From positions 310,001-374,000 of the forward strand of contig JADJLM010000004.1 in the NCBI GenBank assembly GCA_016710135.1: 64,000 nt of DNA, given 5' to 3'. Positions 37,798-46,445 of this stretch are shown here, one piece after another; within the stretch, counting starts at the first letter, position 1, and every line of letters begins with the position of its first letter. The notes beneath the pieces are model-generated. The model had not been told where the DNA came from. It saw only the letters and a program-made list of their open reading frames with translations, and searched no databases. The position numbers were made by a program, and so were the translations under genes. The DNA comes from Nitrosomonas sp. (GTDB lineage: Bacteria > Pseudomonadota > Gammaproteobacteria > Burkholderiales > Nitrosomonadaceae).

Positions 37798-39396
37798 ATG
37801 ACTAGATTTAGTAAGCTAAATATTCGACTAACCGCAATTACGGCTGCTGTGATGAGTGCATTTGCTATCAATGCGCAAGCGGCAACAGCAACCTATAACC
37901 CATCCGATAATACAGTTGAGTTACCCATTGTTGAGGTACTTGATGGCGCAACATCAAATTTTTTCAGTGCGAAGCTGCAGCTTGTCAGTGGCAATGAGCT
38001 CGTTTTAATCGATGCACAGCCGATTGCGCCAGTAAAAAATGTGCAACGTAATGTGTATGATTCAGCAACTACCGCTGTTCATATTGCTTCTGTTGATGCA
38101 GAGGGCGCAGCATTCTATGCTAAATTAAGATTGATTCCGGGTTCTAATCCGTTGCGCTTTTCGTTAGAACAATTAGTGAATAATCAATTTGAGAGCTGTC
38201 CCGATTTTGCAACGCCAGGTCCAATTGCTAATAGCTGTGTACTGAGCGGTGAAATCAAAAGTCGGAATATCACTTTAACTAAAAATACCCAGTGGATTTT
38301 ATCGGGCGGTGTTTTTATTGGGGGCGATAAGGCGGAAAATGCGACGATTACGATTAATCCAGGTACAAAAATCGTTGGTCAGCAAGGGGCAGATTATCTT
38401 TGGATTAGGCGTGGCTCTAAGATCTTAGCAGAGGGCACACCTGATAACCCTATTGTTTTCACTGGCCCTAATGAACAAGCCGCAGGTGAATGGGGTGGCG
38501 TGGTATTAAATGGCTTTGCTCGTATCAATGGCTGCAATGAAGGAACTGCCGTATGTGAAGTCGCAAATGAGGCAATTACCACTGAATTTGCAGGTGGTAA
38601 CAATGATGCTGACAGCAGTGGCATCATGAAATATGTGCAAATTTTATTTGCAGGCTTTGCGGTTCGCCCTGATGAAGAACTCAATGGGCTAACATTAAAC
38701 GCAGTTGGATCTGGAACCGTGCTTGAGTTCATCCAAGTCCATCGTGGACTAGATGACGGGATCGAGCTGTTTGGTGGTACTGCAAATCTGAAAAATATCG
38801 TTTTAAGCAGCATTGAAGATGATAGTCTCGATTGGGGGCTGGGTTGGAGAGGGAAAGCACAATTCGTGCTGATTAAGCAATCAGCAAGCGATGGTGATCA
38901 TGGTATCGAAGCTGACAATAATCCGAACAATCCGAATATTTTACCACGCTCAAAACCAGTGTTATCGAATATGACCCTCCTTGGTTCCCCGGTTTCTCAG
39001 GCTTCAGGAGCTCTGTTACGTCGTGGTACGGGCGTGAATATTTGGAACTCAGTATTCACGGGGTTTCAAAATTGCTTAACGCTTGATGGTACGGCAACAT
39101 CTGCATTGGTAGGCCAAGCAAGTGAATTGAGCATTAATAATTCATTTGTAAACGGTTGTCAGAATAGCTTTGCAGAGTCAGGTGGTGCTACTGCATCTAC
39201 AGCAGACTGGTTTAATTCACAAACTGGAAACAAAGCACAAGATCCATTATTAAATGGCTTCTTACCTAATTCAGGCTCGCCAGTATTACAAGCAGGCGCT
39301 ACATTGAGTGATAACTTCTTTAAACCCGTTAGCTATGCAGGCGCATTTAGGGATGCCAATGATAACTGGACTCAAGAATGGACTTTCCCTTTCTAA
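37798..39396 (+). CDS. Secreted right-handed beta-helix-like protein of unknown function
   Basis: A 532-residue protein with a classical signal peptide (ITAAVMSAFAINAQAATA, cut near residue 29). After an N-terminal domain of about 110 residues, cysteines in NQFESCPDF and NSCVLSGEI may form a disulfide. The rest has the regular short-strand pattern of parallel beta-helix proteins (ITINPGTKIVG, PIVFTGPNEQAAGEWGGVVL, LKNIVLSSIEDDSLDWGLG). No lipobox and no obvious C-terminal sorting tag. A PhoB-like array upstream suggests induction on phosphate starvation. I do not recognise an enzymatic motif. Confidence 0.8.
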   Translation: MTRFSKLNIRLTAITAAVMSAFAINAQAATATYNPSDNTVELPIVEVLDGATSNFFSAKLQLVSGNELVLIDAQPIAPVKNVQRNVYDSATTAVHIASVDAEGAAFYAKLRLIPGSNPLRFSLEQLVNNQFESCPDFATPGPIANSCVLSGEIKSRNITLTKNTQWILSGGVFIGGDKAENATITINPGTKIVGQQGADYLWIRRGSKILAEGTPDNPIVFTGPNEQAAGEWGGVVLNGFARINGCNEGTAVCEVANEAITTEFAGGNNDADSSGIMKYVQILFAGFAVRPDEELNGLTLNAVGSGTVLEFIQVHRGLDDGIELFGGTANLKNIVLSSIEDDSLDWGLGWRGKAQFVLIKQSASDGDHGIEADNNPNNPNILPRSKPVLSNMTLLGSPVSQASGALLRRGTGVNIWNSVFTGFQNCLTLDGTATSALVGQASELSINNSFVNGCQNSFAESGGATASTADWFNSQTGNKAQDPLLNGFLPNSGSPVLQAGATLSDNFFKPVSYAGAFRDANDNWTQEWTFPF

Positions 39397-39445
39397 GGGC
39401 TATGGATCGCTAAAGATCAGTTAATCTCAATTTTTGTTCACTTTT

Positions 39446-39484
39446 AGCGCACACCCTCGTGATAAGATCACGAGGGTGTGCGCT
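39446..39484. terminator. Perfect 18-bp hairpin after the beta-helix gene
   Basis: AGCGCACACCCTCGTGAT, a three-base loop AAG, then the exact complement. It begins 49 bases after the stop. Neither strand has a U tract beside it, so it is either a bidirectional barrier between the two convergent genes or an mRNA-stabilising 3' structure. Confidence 0.65.
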
Positions 39485-39549
39485 AACAATTGTAATTAAA
39501 GGGCGGTATCTGTCTCTTGTGTTCTCTTCATGAGATACACATTCAATGG

Positions 39550-39909
39550 TTATTCTATAGCAATATTGAGCGTGAACGGTTGGTTCGTCACAGATCGCAT
39601 TAATTGCCCAACATAAATTCGATAAGTTTTCTTTTCAGTAGTAAATCGGTACTTGTCCTGGGCATCAACGATACCTTCAATGGTAAACATCATATTAATG
39701 CCTGAAATCGCGATATCAGCCGTTTGTCCAGCAGCAGTCGTAATTTGATAACATAGCGTGCTTTCTGGTGGTGCGACGCCTTCAATTACCGCACTACTGT
39801 GTCCGCGCTGGAACCGGATTGTTTCGCAGTTCTTAGCTTGGGCTGTTGTCACTGCGAGTATTGAAAGGACAAACGTAAGTATGAAGATGGTGACTCGTCT
39901 GGTTCTCAT
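39550..39909 (-). CDS. Small secreted protein, unknown
   Basis: A 119-residue protein with an N-terminal signal peptide (IFILTFVLSILAVTTAQA). The mature part of about 93 residues is beta-rich and has cysteines in KNCETIRF and STLCYQIT. The pattern PPESTLCYQITTAAGQTADI resembles pre-peptidase C-terminal-like or inhibitor beta-sandwich domains, but I would not assign one. It converges on the beta-helix gene. Confidence 0.7.
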   Translation of the reverse strand: MRTRRVTIFILTFVLSILAVTTAQAKNCETIRFQRGHSSAVIEGVAPPESTLCYQITTAAGQTADIAISGINMMFTIEGIVDAQDKYRFTTEKKTYRIYVGQLMRSVTNQPFTLNIAIE

Positions 39910-39941
39910 GACTGTAAATACTCTCTCTGATATATCAAATA

Positions 39942-39986
39942 TACGCGATGCTGAAACAATTTGTTAGGAATGATTAGCATCGCGTA
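39942..39986 (-). repeat. Inverted repeat in the leader of the small secreted gene
   Basis: An 11-base-pair perfect stem, TACGCGATGCT with AGCATCGCGTA, around a 23-base loop, 32 bases upstream of the start at 39909. It could be an operator dyad or a leader hairpin. Confidence 0.45.
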
Positions 39987-40051
39987 ATCGGGCTTTTGCG
40001 TTTTTAGGTTACGCCAAGATTCTGGTTTGCTTTTCCCTTACAGCTAGCCGC

Positions 40052-40084
40052 AAACAAAATAGGGAGAAATACCCCGTTTTGTTT
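40052..40084 (-). terminator. Intrinsic terminator of the secreted protein gene at 40090
   Basis: Read on the minus strand, AAACAAAACGGGG, a short loop, then CCCTATTTTGTTT: a stem with a GC base and a T-rich 3' arm, beginning 5 bases after the stop codon. Fits a rho-independent terminator. Confidence 0.6.
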
Positions 40085-40089
40085 ATTGA

Positions 40090-40791
40090 TTATTGTACAA
40101 GCCGAGTCAGGATAAGAGTTTGCACGGGATCTTTAAAATCTGTACTGCCTTCACTAAATCGCCCAAGAATTAATTGCTCCCCACTCTGGCGTATTCCAAT
40201 TAAATGATTTTGAGAAAAAGGCTGAAGCGTTGAGCCACTCGAGTTTGATGCTCTATCTGCCATGAATCCATAAATCCAATCACCAGACAAATCTATTACA
40301 ATATCACGCTCTCCGATATCAGGATGCCCACTTGCGGTACCCGAAATAATTTGTGCACTAAAATTATCCTGAGTCCCACAACCTGCTTCTTGTATCCCTC
40401 TAATAGTATAGAGCGAGCGATTTCCATTAAGAAGAGTCGGACCCTCCAATAACAAGCATCTCCCTTGTTGGGTTTTGTAAAGACCTGGGACAACGTCAGT
40501 AATAGAACCGGGTTGTGAAGGTGAGACGGAAGAAATCTCCTCAAACACAAAACCCTGATTGGGGATAAAAGAGAATTTAAAAGTAGCATCCCACAAGGTA
40601 GTTTGACCGGTGTTGACATCAGTTACCGGTACGCGAATCATATTGATGTTTCGTCCCGCGCCTACTACATGACCCGCATGAAAATCTATACTGAAATCGG
40701 TGCCTGGAACAACTTCAGCAGATAGACTGGTCGGCTGAAAACAGATCAGCCCAAATGAAAAAGTTGAAATCATTATTTTGGTTTTCATCAT
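40090..40791 (-). CDS. Secreted protein, unknown
   Basis: A 233-residue protein with a signal peptide (ISTFSFGLICFQPTSLSAEV). The mature part is beta-rich, with a short repeated sense of structure (VPVTDVNTGQTTLWDATF; LIGIRQSGEQLILGRFSE) and two cysteines (QGRCLLLEG, EAGCGTQDN) that could pair. No family recognised. Its upstream region runs into an IS481 fragment within 70 bases, so its promoter may have been disturbed. Confidence 0.7.
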   Translation of the reverse strand: MMKTKIMISTFSFGLICFQPTSLSAEVVPGTDFSIDFHAGHVVGAGRNINMIRVPVTDVNTGQTTLWDATFKFSFIPNQGFVFEEISSVSPSQPGSITDVVPGLYKTQQGRCLLLEGPTLLNGNRSLYTIRGIQEAGCGTQDNFSAQIISGTASGHPDIGERDIVIDLSGDWIYGFMADRASNSSGSTLQPFSQNHLIGIRQSGEQLILGRFSEGSTDFKDPVQTLILTRLVQ

Positions 40792-40857
40792 TTTGTCCCC
40801 CTCTATCTTTATCGATGTATCAGTAGGTTAATATATGTCGAACTAACTCCCCAGATA

Positions 40858-41024
40858 CGATCGTACAGTTACCGAATTGATTGGGTATCTGTCAGAGTTG
40901 ATTCAGATTCTTGCTGTACCCAATCCCTTTCCCACTGAATAGAGCCTTCATAGGCGTTTTCCCATTACAAACTTTACCCTTGTGGGTTCTTTCATTATTG
41001 TAATAATCAACTCAGTTGTCCAGG
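40858..41024 (-). mobile_element. IS481-family fragment, diverged 3' end
   Basis: Shares with the copies at 23577 and 34571 the stretch GATCGTACAGTTACCGAATT, then follows the same order with many substitutions (for example CCCACTGAATAGAGCCTTCA). On the minus strand it still shows YYNNERTHKGKVCNGKTPM. It is older than the other two copies. It ends about 30 bases before the PhoB-like array of the lipid operon. Confidence 0.75.
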
Positions 41025-41045
41025 TTTTTTACTAGCACTCAGTGG

Positions 41046-41085
41046 TGGTAACAAGATCTTCATAAAACTGACATAGCGCCATCAC
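41046..41085 (+). promoter_or_regulatory. PhoB-box-like array upstream of the acyltransferase-plcP-agt operon
   Basis: Half-sites TGGTAAC (weak), TCTTCAT, CTGACAT and CCATCAC start at 41046, 41057, 41068 and 41079, all 11 bases apart. CTGACAT differs by one base from the PhoB half-site CTGTCAT. A TTGATAAAAAT stretch follows as a possible -10, and the start codon is 73 bases beyond the array. Confidence 0.6.
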
Positions 41086-41158
41086 ATGATTTGATAAAAA
41101 TATATAGAGATTCAATAAGTTTTACGACTTAATTTCTTTATATTTGGAGGAATCAGTA

Positions 41159-42006
41159 ATGAGTGAATCGATCACGGCGACTGCAGAGATGCTGCAAGAT
41201 TCATTTTTTAGAGATAGCACCAGTAGTATTTCTGAGGTAGGCCAGTGTGCTACAACAAAGCTCGAAAGTCAGATCAATATTGTAACGACTTGGGCGAGAC
41301 ACTTATCGGAAGTGCGTGAAGCTCAGAAATTAAGATATCAAGTATTTGCAACCGAGATGGGCGCAACCCTTCCTAAAATTTTATCAGGTTATGATATCGA
41401 TATCTTTGATGATTATTGTGAGCATCTTCTGGTACGGGATCGTAAAACATGGCAAGTCATTGGAACATATCGCGTTCTGACGCCTGCACAAGCTAAACTG
41501 GCTGGAAAGTTATACAGTGATAGCGAATTCGATTTGCGCGCTTTGCAGCCATTGCGCGGACATCTTGCAGAGATCGGCCGTAGCTGTGTGCATAAGGATT
41601 ATCGTCAAGGAAGCGTCATTTGGCACTCTGGAAAGCACTCGTCCAGTTCATGACGCAAAATAAGCTAGATGACATTGTAGGATGCGTCAGTATTCCCATG
41701 AATATGCATGTAAATGATAGTCAAATTGGGATGGGATATGCAGCAGCAAGTATTTGGCGGCAGATGAAGGAAAATCATCTGGCCAGTCAAGAATTACAAG
41801 TTATCCCACGGTTACCTTTACCTGTTGAGCAATTAGACCAAACGCTTGATATTGATCCTCCTGCACTGGTCAAAGGCTATCTAAGGGTAGGTGCCAAAGT
41901 GCTAGGCGCTCCAGCTTGGGACCCAGATTTTAATACTGCAGATTTGCCGATGCTAATGCGCATGAGAAACTTGCCCGAACGTTATCGTAAACACTTTTTG
42001 GGGTAA
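41159..42006 (+). pseudogene. OlsB-like GNAT N-acyltransferase, one-base frameshift
   Basis: Belongs to the COG3176/OlsB type of GNAT fold, which transfers a fatty acyl chain from acyl-ACP to an amine such as ornithine. The first frame has VREAQKLRYQVFATEMGATL, YDIDIFDDYCEHLLVRD, VIGTYRVL and LAEIGRSCVHKDYRQG. The second (41620-42006) continues WKALVQFMTQNKLDDIVGCV and ends RNLPERYRKHFLG. The break is at TTT in GTCATTTGG; four T give VILALWKAL and one continuous protein of about 283 residues. A GGAGG ribosome binding site favours ATG 41159. The olsA partner is not adjacent. First gene of the lipid operon. Confidence 0.82.
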
Positions 42007-42008
42007 GT

Positions 42009-42950
42009 ATGCGCGATCATTACGCTTATTTGCATGACCAATTCAATAAACCCACTATTAACTGGCAATCAGACAGCGAATTGGATGATTCTTCAGAAGA
42101 GAGCTATAAATTAAAAGTTCGTGCAATTTTTATTTCTGATCTCCATCTAGGCACTCCAGGTTGCCAGGCTCCAGCATTGCTGGATTTTTTAAAAACTTAC
42201 TCAAGCGACCAATTGTACCTGGTCGGTGACATTGTCGATGGCTGGCAGTTACGCCGGCGCTGGTACTGGCCGCAATCCCATAACGATGTGATACAGAAAT
42301 TGCTTCGCAAGGTACGCAAAGGCTGCAAAGTTGTCTATGTGCCAGGTAATCATGATGAATTTGCACGTGAGTTCTTGGGGCATTCGTTTGGTGGTATTGA
42401 AATTGTCGAAGAGGCCGTTCATGAGACAATCGATGGTCGGAAATTCTGGGTAATTCATGGTGATTATTTTGATGGCGTCATTCAGTGTGCAAAATGGCTT
42501 GCCTATGTTGGCGATAATCTCTATGAACTTACACTGAAGTTAAATCGATACTTAACATCATTGCGGACTCGATTTGGCCTCCCTTACTGGTCGCTCTCTC
42601 AGTACCTTAAATATAAAGTTAAGACAGCAGTCAATTACGTGCTCTCGTTTGAACAAGCAGTTGCGGCTGAAGCGAACCGACGAGGGCTCAATGGCGTTAT
42701 CTGCGGACATATCCATCATGCTGAGATCCGTGACATCAATGGGATCACTTATTGTAATGATGGTGATTGGGTTGAAAGTCTAACTGCATTGGTAGAGCAT
42801 TTTGATGGAAGTATTGAGTTGATTCACTGGCCTCAGCATGCGCTACAACTAACCAGTTCAGTGGAAATTCCACTAGCAGAAGGTTGCTTGCCTATAAGTA
42901 AGCCTATAGTAACAAATAATATTAAGAACAACGCAAAGGTGACTGCATGA
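42009..42950 (+). CDS. plcP: PlcP-type metallophosphoesterase (phospholipase C of lipid renovation)
   Basis: A 313-residue calcineurin-like phosphoesterase, often mislabelled UDP-2,3-diacylglucosamine diphosphatase. Metal-site motifs are ISDLHLGTPG, LVGDIVDGW, VPGNHDEF, VIHGDYFDGV and ICGHIHHAEI. The segments RRRWYWPQSHNDVIQKLLRK and GLPYWSLSQYLKYKVK match PlcP, which removes head groups from membrane phospholipids to give diacylglycerol during phosphate starvation. Two bases separate it from the acyltransferase and its end overlaps the glycosyltransferase by four bases, so all are one transcript. Confidence 0.85.
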   Translation: MRDHYAYLHDQFNKPTINWQSDSELDDSSEESYKLKVRAIFISDLHLGTPGCQAPALLDFLKTYSSDQLYLVGDIVDGWQLRRRWYWPQSHNDVIQKLLRKVRKGCKVVYVPGNHDEFAREFLGHSFGGIEIVEEAVHETIDGRKFWVIHGDYFDGVIQCAKWLAYVGDNLYELTLKLNRYLTSLRTRFGLPYWSLSQYLKYKVKTAVNYVLSFEQAVAAEANRRGLNGVICGHIHHAEIRDINGITYCNDGDWVESLTALVEHFDGSIELIHWPQHALQLTSSVEIPLAEGCLPISKPIVTNNIKNNAKVTA

Positions 42951-43957
42951 AGATTGCTTTAATAACCGACGCCTGGCAGCCCCAGGTTAACGGAGTCGTA
43001 ACCACTTTAGTTGAACTCGTGACAGAGCTTGAAAAATTTGATCATCAATTCATGATAATTCATCCAGGCTTGTTCAATACGAGACCTTGCCCTGGCTATG
43101 CCGGCATTGATCTTGCCATTCGGCCACGAAGATACTTGCAGCAGTTACTCCAACAATATAGTCCCGATGCAATTCATATTGTTACGGAAGGGCCACTAGG
43201 ATGGGCTGCACGGTCAATATGCCTCAATAATGGGTGGTTTTTTACTTCTGCGTTTCATACTAAATTTCCTGAAATTTTTAAGGCGTCGCTGGGAATTCCA
43301 CTTTTCCTGGGATATGCAGTACTTAAACATTTTCACCAACCTTCTTCTGGTGTAATGGTACCTACTCAATCAGTTCTGGAAGGACTTCAGAATCGTGGAT
43401 TCCAGAATCTTAAATCCTGGTCACATGGCGTGGATACTGAATTGTTCCGCTTCCATGAAAAACCGGCTGAATTTCCTACACTAGGTAGATTACCCAGACC
43501 GATATCCTTATTTGTAGGTCGAATTTCTTATGAAAAGAATATTCAAGCGTTTCTAGACTTGGATATTCCAGGTAGTAAAGTAGTTAGTGGGGTAGGTCCT
43601 CTCGAAAATGAGCTTAAAAAGCGCTATCCCAACGTTCTTTGGCTGGGTATCTTGCCGAGAGATGAACTCGTTCAGCTATATGCAAGCGCAGATGTATTTG
43701 TTTTTCCAAGTGCTGCTGATACATTCGGGCTTGTTTTGCTGGAATCGATGGCAACAGGAACTCCAGTGGCTTGCTTCCCAGTCGATGGTCCACTTGAAGT
43801 AATTGGTGATAGTGGAGCGGGTGCTATGTTGCCCGATTTAAAAGAAGCTGTACTCAGTGCATTCGAGATACCTCGTGAAAAAGCACGTGAGCGAGCAGAA
43901 ACATTTAGCTGGGGAGCTGCTGCAAAGCGGTTTACCGATCATCTAGTTCCTGTGTAG
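42947..43957 (+). CDS. agt: Agt-type GT4 glycosyltransferase (diacylglycerol glycosylation)
   Basis: A 336-residue GT-B glycosyltransferase. The N-terminus LITDAWQPQVNGVVTTL and HIVTEGPLGWAARSI mark the group that follows plcP in phosphate-starvation lipid operons and makes glycosyl diacylglycerols. SWSHGVDTELF, FVGRISYEKNIQAFL and the donor-binding FPSAADTFGLVLLESMATGTP (in part) form the C-terminal domain. Start overlaps plcP. Sugar donor (UDP-glucose, -galactose or -glucuronate) cannot be told from sequence. Confidence 0.82.
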   Translation: MKIALITDAWQPQVNGVVTTLVELVTELEKFDHQFMIIHPGLFNTRPCPGYAGIDLAIRPRRYLQQLLQQYSPDAIHIVTEGPLGWAARSICLNNGWFFTSAFHTKFPEIFKASLGIPLFLGYAVLKHFHQPSSGVMVPTQSVLEGLQNRGFQNLKSWSHGVDTELFRFHEKPAEFPTLGRLPRPISLFVGRISYEKNIQAFLDLDIPGSKVVSGVGPLENELKKRYPNVLWLGILPRDELVQLYASADVFVFPSAADTFGLVLLESMATGTPVACFPVDGPLEVIGDSGAGAMLPDLKEAVLSAFEIPREKARERAETFSWGAAAKRFTDHLVPV

Positions 43958-43994
43958 AGGAAGTGCTGCGAATGATTGTCCGACGGAATGCGCT

Positions 43995-45059
43995 TTGAAT
44001 CATAATAGGAGCGAGTCTATATCGTACCGGCGATTGGGCTATCAGTTTTTGTTGCGTCGCTATTTACCTCAATTGGTAAGAATTAAAATCTCGCAGCGGG
44101 CTATTCGTACGTATTACGAGACACATCCTGTCTTGGTATATGACCCTCCTCATGATTCCACTCATACCATTATCGCTTTCCCAGGTTTGTCCGTGCATGG
44201 GTACAGGGATCAGCGGATGACTGCTGTTGCTAGAGCACTTTCATGTTTTGGTTTTCGCGTGATTGTTCCGTGCATTTCGGACATTGAACAACTCATTATT
44301 CATCCCGCTACAATCAACAAGTTTGCAGCGCTGATTGAGGCAGTTGCAGCCCATTCACAATTAAATGCAAATCAGCGGCAGTTAGGTATTTTTTCAGCTT
44401 CATATTCGGGTGGCGTTGCGCTGCTGGCTGCTTCGTATCCACAGATTTCAACCTCCATCAAAGCGATGTGCTTAATCGGCACATTTGCAGATTTTAGGAA
44501 CGTAATCCGATTTGTTCTGGACCAGGAAGAAATCGACGAATATGCGCGCCTCATTCTACTGCGAAATCTGCTTTCTCAGAGTTCGTACCAAAATCCAGAA
44601 GTAATTCAATTATTTGATATCGCAGTGGCAGATAATGGCTTTAAGAAAAAATTCCCATTGTTACCCCATTCACTACAGAATGCTTCAAAATTCGCATCAC
44701 ATTTTTTCTGTCGATTATTGGAAGATGCTGTTTTTAGGCATCAAGTTGCTCAAAGTGCTTTAGAAGAAATCGATCGAAGGGAGCATTGGCTAACCCAGTT
44801 TAATTTAGATAAACAGTTCACTAATATCAATTTCTCAATCAGCTTGATACATGGGCATCATGATCAAGTGATTCCAAGTCATGAATCCGTTTTCTTACAT
44901 AAACGGCTAGGACAGTTGGGTAAAAAAAGCCGCTTAATATTAACAACATTACTCGATCATGGGGATTTTGTTTTGAGTAGAAATCTTTTCGTGGAAGTTG
45001 ATAGGTTTGCGCAAGGATTAGGTTTTTTTGTCCATGAACTATGTGCAACAAGCACATAG
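43995..45059 (+). CDS. Alpha/beta hydrolase, last gene of the lipid operon
   Basis: A 354-residue cytoplasmic serine hydrolase. The nucleophile elbow is FSASYSGGVAL, the acidic residue lies in LIHGHHDQVIPSHES, and the catalytic His in LLDHGDFVLS. The basic N-terminus (RRLGYQFLLRRYLPQLVRIK) could bind membranes. It starts 37 bases after agt on the same strand. Family-level function is unknown; a lipase or acyl-transfer role in lipid turnover is an inference from context. Confidence 0.75.
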   Translation: MNHNRSESISYRRLGYQFLLRRYLPQLVRIKISQRAIRTYYETHPVLVYDPPHDSTHTIIAFPGLSVHGYRDQRMTAVARALSCFGFRVIVPCISDIEQLIIHPATINKFAALIEAVAAHSQLNANQRQLGIFSASYSGGVALLAASYPQISTSIKAMCLIGTFADFRNVIRFVLDQEEIDEYARLILLRNLLSQSSYQNPEVIQLFDIAVADNGFKKKFPLLPHSLQNASKFASHFFCRLLEDAVFRHQVAQSALEEIDRREHWLTQFNLDKQFTNINFSISLIHGHHDQVIPSHESVFLHKRLGQLGKKSRLILTTLLDHGDFVLSRNLFVEVDRFAQGLGFFVHELCATST

Positions 45060-45216
45060 TTCATGATGGAAATTCTCAGCAGGATTTTTCCAGTCCTACA
45101 GAAGTGATTGATCTTCGACAGCTATCGACAGCGGTATTAGCAAGACGATTACCCTGATTCCCAATTAAGGGAGCGGTCAGTGCGCAGATGCTGCTTTTGC
45201 TGTCTTGAGGGGATAC

Positions 45217-46025
45217 TTATCTTTTACCTGAATTACTAAATTTTCTTAAACCAAATAATCCAGATAGAAATAGCATGATCGTTGCTGGCTCGGTAATTTG
45301 GGTTGCAATAACAATTTCAGGAATAAAGCTCGACAACCCAAAGGCTTGGCCTAATCCTTGTTTCGCAAAGCTAACCAGATCGATTGTACCCCTGTGCTGG
45401 TATTAACAGAAAAAACAGATGTATTAGCAACGGCATATAAGTTGTTATCATTCCCAGTTGCCAAGCCAAAAACTCCGCTAACAGCGAAACTACCGATCGC
45501 AACCGTATTCGATAAATTATCTAAGTCAATATCAACGAGCTTATTGCTCAAAGATGCCATGTAAAGATGGTCGTTATGGAAAGCGAGGTCCCCTCCTGCA
45601 AAAAAGCCCATGCTGCCAAGATTAGTTGTTACTCCATTACTAACATTGATTGTGTATAGGGATGTACTCATATACCCAGCAGAGTAAAGCGTTCCATCTT
45701 CTCCAAATGCTAACGTATTACCGCCTGGTACTGCGTGATTACCAATTAATGTAGCTTGCCCTGTGCCTACATCAATAGAATATAAACGCCCAAAGGAAAT
45801 TCCATACAAATCGCCTGTTGGACTGAATGCAATATCTGTCATGATAGTGCCCATACTTCCAATAATATCGACAGATCCTGTTGTTGCGTCTAGCGTCGCT
45901 AATTTACCCGCGTTATCGTGTACGTATAAAATGGGTGCACTTAGTACGATATTACTTATCGCCGCAAGTATTAGTAAAAATAAAAAGTGGATGATGGTTA
46001 GGGGGCTGCTTACATAATATTTCAT
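45217..46025 (-). pseudogene. PEP-CTERM secreted protein, one-base frameshift
   Basis: Signal peptide at the N-terminus (FLFLLILAAISNIVLSAP), then six or so short beta repeats of the pattern LYSIDVGTGQATLIG, like a small propeller. The main frame ends at 45351. One frame over, the protein continues DLVSFAKQGLGQAFGLSSF and ends ITEPATIMLFLSGLFGLRKF plus a basic tail SNSGKR: a Pro-Glu-Pro-like motif (TEPA), a membrane helix and basic residues, i.e. a PEP-CTERM sorting tag for an exosortase. The break is at GGGGT or the next T in TGTGCTGG-like surroundings (about 45390-45400), repairable by one base. ATG 46025 has an AAGGATT ribosome binding site. Confidence 0.8.
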
Positions 46026-46043
46026 ATATTTAATCCTTAGCAC

Positions 46044-46445
46044 TTAACAAAGCTTTCAGTTAGAACGGCGTTTTAATCCATTTATTGCTATCTAATTTTT
46101 TACTATTTATAAAATTAGGCGTGAGTATGTATTACCATCTATGCAGATCTCGTGCCAGAATTGGAGGTGTCGGTATAACTCAATGTATTTAAACGGTTTT
46201 GTTATTGTGACTCACACATCAGAGTGAGGCTATTTAAATAGTTTGTTAAGCTAATCGACACAGAAGAAGCTATAGCGATGCAACAAATAGGCCTAACTCA
46301 TTGGAAATAAAGGGATGTTTATTTTGTCAAAATGTAAGATCTTTGCTAATAAACATAAAATGAAAAAATACAATGACAGTACGAATTCAAGTAGCACTAA
46401 TTAAATTTAGACTTAAATTAATTCGACAAGTAAAGGAATACTCAA
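46044..46445. other. Intergenic region between divergent PEP-CTERM and ftsH genes
   Basis: About 400 AT-rich bases. Promoters for both genes must be here. I see no clear sigma-32 promoter, repeat or small gene. Confidence 0.5.
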
